DNA from: Candidatus Geothermarchaeota archaeon
Lineage (GTDB): Archaea; Thermoproteota; Nitrososphaeria; Geothermarchaeales; JAUWBL01
Assembly: GCA_030601715.1 (NCBI GenBank)
Contig: JAUWBL010000044.1
Location: 1 to 7,883 of the forward strand
DNA: 7,883 nucleotides
Reading direction: 5' to 3'
Both the position numbers and the translations under genes were made by a program. Positions 5,791 to 7,883 of this stretch are shown piece by piece (position 1 is the first letter of the stretch; every line of letters starts with the position of its first letter). The notes under the pieces are model-generated. The model saw only the letters and a list, made by a program, of their open reading frames with translations. It made no database searches and was not told the origin of the DNA.

Positions 5791-7167
5791 CTAGTGACCT
5801 CTGACCCGGTCGATCTGAGGCTCTGCGCTGCGTAGCCTGTCCCACAGTCGACTGATTGTCTTGTGGACTTTGGCGGTCTCCTTCTCTTCGTCGATCCCAA
5901 CCAGCTCCCTATCCCTGAGTATCACCTCTCCGTCCACGATGACAGCGTCGATGTCTCCAGCGTTGCAGGTATACGTGAGGTGTCCTAGGACCGAGTTCGC
6001 GTTGATGGGGCTGGGCTTCACCTTCGGTTCGATCAGCACGAGGTCCGCCCGTTTTCCAGACTCGATGGACCCGATCTCAGTGTCAAGGCCGTAGAGCTTT
6101 GCTCCGTTCATGGTGGCCATCTCTAAGACGTCTTGGAGGGTGATTGCCCCCGGATCCCTCCTGTGGACCCTGTGGATGAGGAAGGCGCTGCGCATGTTCT
6201 CGAAGGGCTCGAAGATGTATCCGTCGTCTCCGAGGCCGACGTTTACTCCCTTCTCTAGCATGTCCGGCACGGGAGCCACGCCGACGGCGTTGAGGGAGTT
6301 GCTCATCGGGTTGTGGGCGACGCCCGCTTTGGTGTTGGCGATGAGGTCCACCTCGCGGGTGGAGACGTTGACGCAGTGGGCAAGGACCGTTCTCGGGCCG
6401 AGGATGCCCAGCCGCTTGAACCTCTCCACGGTTCTCTCGCCGTACCTTTCCAGGTTGTGGTAGACGTCTCCCAGTCCCTCGGCCGTGTGGATCGTGAAGG
6501 GTGCGTCGAGCTCTTCGGCCACTTGGAATGCTCGCCTGATGTGGTCGTCGGTGACGGTGAATGAGGCGTGGACGCTGACCATGCCCTCTACCAAGCTCCG
6601 GTTCTGCCCCTTCGCTTTCTTGATGAACCTCTCGTTCTCGTTGATCCCTTCGTTGCCTTCTTTCTCCGAGTGTCTCTCGGTCGACTCGAAGGCGAGGACG
6701 CCCCTTATCCCGACCTCTCGGACGGCCTTCTCTATGTGGTCGAGAACGCCGTTGATAGAGTTGGGGCCGCTCCAGGTGTCTGCGAAGCAGGTGACTCCGT
6801 GCTTTGCGTAGGTCAAGGCTGCCGATAGGGCCGTGGCGTAGGCGTCGTTCTTGGTTAGGAGTTCGTCGAGGCTCCACCAGATCCTCTGGAGGTTCTGAGT
6901 GAAGTCAGTGGGGGGCTCTATGTCCAGCGAGGCCCCTCTGAGGGCCATTCCGTAGAGGTGGGTGTGGGATGAGATGAATCCAGGCATCACTATCCTGCCC
7001 TTGGCGTCGATCTGCTCCTCGCTGTCACGGGCGTACTCGTCTACAAGCTTTGAGGTTCTGCCTACGTCCTCGATCTTTCCATCCTTGAGGTAGACGGCCC
7101 CGTCCTCGATTATTCTACGCTCCTCGTCCATTGTGACGATCAAACCATTCACGACGAGAGAACCCAT
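5791..7167 (-). CDS. SsnA-like metal-dependent aminohydrolase (amidohydrolase superfamily, ATZ/TRZ/MTAD branch)
   Basis: This 458-residue enzyme belongs to the branch that deaminates or dechlorinates ring nitrogens: guanine deaminase, S-adenosylhomocysteine/methylthioadenosine deaminase, TrzN and SsnA. From memory it resembles E. coli SsnA at several blocks: GRIVMPG (57-63), a DFxxxLxxxWWxLD stretch (88-101) and the FESTER region (160-165). Expected metal and catalytic residues are present: H68 and H70 (SHTH), H227 and E230 (IHTAE), H264 (AHC) and D315 (GLGDDG, where relatives often have GTDG). HNPMSN (285-290) is also typical. The ATG at 7167 has GAGGT 7 nt upstream. It lies 106 bp upstream of the AOR operon on the same strand and probably has its own promoter. 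In E. coli, ssnA belongs to a purine-catabolism cluster; here it may deaminate an aminopurine or related heterocycle. Guanine or SAH deaminase cannot be excluded. Confidence 0.92.
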   Translation of the reverse strand: MGSLVVNGLIVTMDEERRIIEDGAVYLKDGKIEDVGRTSKLVDEYARDSEEQIDAKGRIVMPGFISSHTHLYGMALRGASLDIEPPTDFTQNLQRIWWSLDELLTKNDAYATALSAALTYAKHGVTCFADTWSGPNSINGVLDHIEKAVREVGIRGVLAFESTERHSEKEGNEGINENERFIKKAKGQNRSLVEGMVSVHASFTVTDDHIRRAFQVAEELDAPFTIHTAEGLGDVYHNLERYGERTVERFKRLGILGPRTVLAHCVNVSTREVDLIANTKAGVAHNPMSNSLNAVGVAPVPDMLEKGVNVGLGDDGYIFEPFENMRSAFLIHRVHRRDPGAITLQDVLEMATMNGAKLYGLDTEIGSIESGKRADLVLIEPKVKPSPINANSVLGHLTYTCNAGDIDAVIVDGEVILRDRELVGIDEEKETAKVHKTISRLWDRLRSAEPQIDRVRGH

Positions 7168-7205
7168 ACCGTCTACCTCAAGGTACTATGATGGTCATCT
7201 GACTT

Positions 7206-7220
7206 GGTTAAGAGGTTTCC
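7206..7220 (-). promoter_or_regulatory. Candidate BRE/TATA-like promoter of the SsnA-like gene
   Basis: The minus strand reads GGAAACCTCTTAACC, a purine-rich BRE-like stretch followed by a TTAA core centred about 43 nt before the ATG at 7167. A start site 25 nt downstream would give a leader of about 18 nt carrying the GAGGT ribosome site. The core is a weak TATA match. The equal spacing of the TTAA core in front of the AOR operon is the main support. Confidence 0.28.
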
Positions 7221-7343
7221 TTCTGGACACGTGGTTCGGGCCTGTGACTCGCGAACAACCTCAGAGGCTGTCTCAGACTTCAGGGTTTCCAAATTCTAGA
7301 ATAGGAGCATTAATCTAGCCTTCCATCCCTGTGAGAACTGAAA

Positions 7344-7685
7344 TTGAAGGGCAATCCACGGATGGTGTTGCTTCTCCTGGTCGTGTTGTCGACCATGTCT
7401 GTCTTAGTCGCCCCATCCGCCAATGGGATCGGGCCATCACCTACGCTTCCACCTGCCCCATCCGTCGAAGCCTGGCCGGACTTCGAAGCAGCACAATTCG
7501 AACCCATCGAGTTCCGTAGCTCGTGGAGTCCCTTCTACTCCCCCTTCATCCTCCCCCTGGCAGTAGCTGCAGCGGGGGCTCTCGTCGCGGGCATCCTCAT
7601 CGGATTGAAAGCTGGGGCAACCTTCAATCGTTGCGGGCCATCACAGGCTACCCACTCACATACCTCGCGGAGACTGTTCAGCTAG
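7344..7685 (+). CDS. Small secreted or membrane-anchored protein of unknown function
   Basis: I do not recognise this 113-residue protein. From the TTG at 7344 it has a short N-terminus with basic residues, a hydrophobic stretch (about 8-23) like a signal peptide with a possible cleavage near SANG (25-28), a Pro-rich and acidic segment (30-57), and a second hydrophobic stretch rich in Ala, Leu and Gly (about 67-88) that could span the membrane. A hydrophilic tail follows with Lys, Arg and His. An ATG at 7362 would still keep the signal-like segment. No strong Shine-Dalgarno is seen. It is the only plus-strand candidate and is divergent from the SsnA-like gene. Third codon positions are mostly G/C, which supports coding, but it uses more GAA, GCA and CCA codons than its neighbours. 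It could also be a remnant of a longer gene. Confidence 0.45.
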   Translation: MKGNPRMVLLLLVVLSTMSVLVAPSANGIGPSPTLPPAPSVEAWPDFEAAQFEPIEFRSSWSPFYSPFILPLAVAAAGALVAGILIGLKAGATFNRCGPSQATHSHTSRRLFS

Positions 7686-7716
7686 TTCTCAGAAATCTAG
7701 AATTGAACAAGTAGGC

Positions 7717-7735
7717 TCCTCTCAACGCGGGAGGA
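7717..7735. other. Stem-loop between converging ends
   Basis: TCCTCTC, loop AACGC and GGGAGGA form a 7-bp stem with one G-U pair. A competing pairing uses GCGGGAG (7727-7733) with CTCCCGC (7767-7773), a perfect 7-bp match over a 33-nt loop. The site lies between the plus-strand ORF ending at 7685 and a probable minus-strand gene ending at 7814, so a terminator role is possible. No clear T tract follows. Confidence 0.25.
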
Positions 7736-7813
7736 ACTGTTCAACTCCGTTTCTCTGGATAACCGGCTCCCGCAATCGTAGGTGCCAAGGGCATTCGCTC
7801 TTGAGGCAGAGAC

Positions 7814-7883
7814 CTATGTCTTCGCACTTCTGACCTCGACCAGAACCGACCTGCAGTGGTCCTTGACCCTGACCGACCTGTAG
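7814..7883 (-). CDS. C-terminal end of a probable minus-strand gene (partial)
   Basis: From the right edge one minus-strand frame is open for 22 codons and stops at TAG (7816-7814); it reads YRSVRVKDHCRSVLVEVRS followed by AKT. The AGG and GTC codons and the alternating charged/hydrophobic beta-strand-like pattern match the codon style of the other genes. A nine-residue periodicity is visible (YRSVRV.. then CRSVLV..). Too little remains to assign a family. A second minus-strand frame is also open here for about 50 codons, to TGA near 7722, but has a less protein-like composition. Confidence 0.35.
   Translation of the reverse strand, partial: YRSVRVKDHCRSVLVEVRSAKT
7836..7883. repeat. Imperfect 27-bp-period direct repeat at the right edge
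   Basis: The 21-bp segments at 7836-7856 and 7863-7883 match at 16 of 21 positions and share CCGACCTG. The period of 27 bp equals nine codons and is in phase with the partial minus-strand reading frame, so it is probably a protein repeat. More copies may lie beyond the window. Confidence 0.4.

Noticed and set aside
6083..6877. A 264-residue minus-strand open frame in another phase.
   Set aside because: It lies wholly inside the SsnA-like gene and its product is extremely Arg/Gly/His-rich, typical of an out-of-frame reading of GC-rich coding DNA.
7689..7758. A tRNA-like arrangement: near-complementary ends, a 5-bp stem with a 7-nt loop (7718-7734) and a T-loop-like GTTCAAC (7739-7745).
   Set aside because: There is no U before the would-be anticodon, no variable loop, no GG in the D loop, and mismatches in the T stem and acceptor. 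Probably chance.
1..7883. CRISPR arrays, insertion-sequence ends, rRNA genes or prophage genes.
   Set aside because: No regularly spaced repeats, terminal inverted repeats, transposase motifs or rRNA-like stretches were seen on either strand.

Overview
The window looks like part of the genome of a strict anaerobe, more likely archaeal than bacterial. The grounds are a tungsten-type aldehyde ferredoxin oxidoreductase (AOR), many low-potential [4Fe-4S] proteins, GTG and TTG starts with strong Shine-Dalgarno sites, heavy AGG/AGA arginine use, and TTAA-centred elements about 43 nt upstream of two first genes. The lineage cannot be named from this sequence alone.

Layout. Almost everything is on the minus strand, read from high to low coordinates. 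A SsnA-like metal-dependent aminohydrolase (5791-7167) comes first. After a 106-bp gap with two small hairpins and a candidate promoter comes a tight six-gene array: a four-cluster ferredoxin subunit (5190-5684), AOR (3263-5188), a PreA/dihydroorotate-dehydrogenase-like flavoprotein with a C-terminal 2[4Fe-4S] domain (2077-3261), a second four-cluster ferredoxin subunit (1572-2060), a MoaD-type sulfur carrier (1298-1579), and a cyclic amidohydrolase of the allantoinase/hydantoinase type (1-1239) that runs off the left edge. Gaps are 1-58 bp and one pair overlaps, so the array is probably one operon.

Right part. A 176-bp divergent spacer separates SsnA from a small plus-strand ORF (7344-7685) for a secreted or membrane-anchored protein of unknown function. 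The right edge holds what looks like the last codons of another minus-strand gene.

How the genes may work together (inference). The content parallels bacterial anaerobic purine/hydantoin catabolism clusters of the ssnA-hyuA-ygfK-xdhD kind: an aminohydrolase, a cyclic amidohydrolase, a dihydropyrimidine-dehydrogenase-like Fe-S flavoprotein and a metal-pterin hydroxylase or reductase. Here a tungsten AOR occupies the slot usually held by a molybdenum hydroxylase, no NAD(P)-binding subunit is seen, and two polyferredoxins link the redox enzymes. The working hypothesis is a ferredoxin-based pathway that deaminates, reduces or oxidises, and ring-opens an N-heterocycle. The flavoprotein lacks the usual catalytic cysteine, so its reaction may be new.
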